Assembly: GCA_030430345.1 (NCBI GenBank)
Contig: JAUIFT010000281.1
Span: forward strand, 1 to 5,048
Reading direction: 5' to 3'
Source of the DNA: Calditrichia bacterium
Lineage (GTDB): Bacteria; Calditrichota; Calditrichia; RBG-13-44-9; J042
DNA length: 5,048 nt
Shown: in pieces, positions 5,040 through 5,048 of the stretch
Position numbering within the stretch: the first letter of the stretch is position 1
Layout of the letters: every line of letters begins with the position of its first letter
Position numbers and translations under genes: made by a program
The notes under the pieces: generated by a model
What the model saw: the letters and a program-made list of their open reading frames with translations, nothing else
Told to the model about the DNA's origin: nothing
The model's database searches: none

Positions 5040-5048
5040 AACTATCAA

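Overview
The window is 5,048 bases of bacterial DNA of moderate GC content. It carries six convincing genes, all on the minus strand. No mobile element, CRISPR array, tRNA or rRNA was recognised. The mix of genes (TolB-like propeller lipoprotein, Fes/IroE-type and S9-type exported hydrolases, small His/Cys membrane proteins ending in an APP motif) suggests a Gram-negative environmental bacterium, perhaps of the FCB/Calditrichota-like sort. That placement is inference from general resemblance; nothing in the window proves it.

Layout in transcription order, right to left. The right edge (4940-5048) is a likely divergent intergenic region. It has a TTGAT-N3-ATCAA dyad and, at the very end on the plus strand, a good ribosome binding site, as if another gene starts just beyond the window. 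Next is an exported alpha/beta hydrolase of the esterase D/enterochelin esterase type (4070-4939). A 414-base non-coding stretch follows (3656-4069). It is full of inverted repeats, including a 75-base nested stem structure that ends in a T tract and a second terminator-like hairpin. Then come a beta-propeller lipoprotein (2600-3655) and a secreted S9-type hydrolase with a complete catalytic triad (1479-2432). Between these two lies a cluster of ATCGGTWA motifs.

The left third is a small-protein cassette: two related small membrane proteins (995-1285 and 486-803) and an acidic, histidine-containing lipoprotein (1-467, cut by the window edge). The two small proteins share the order basic N-terminus, hydrophobic segment, PLLHxHP, cysteine pair, APP near the end. 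They align without gaps over the first 30 residues if the second starts at 803 rather than at the longer GTG start at 854. The lipoprotein follows the second by 18 bases. The most economical reading is a metal-related envelope cassette that continues beyond the left edge.

Every gene encodes a protein with an export or membrane signal, so the whole window serves the cell envelope. The genes probably form several transcription units rather than one operon, because gaps of 109-414 bases separate most of them. Only the 486-803 and 1-467 genes are packed closely enough to be clearly co-transcribed.
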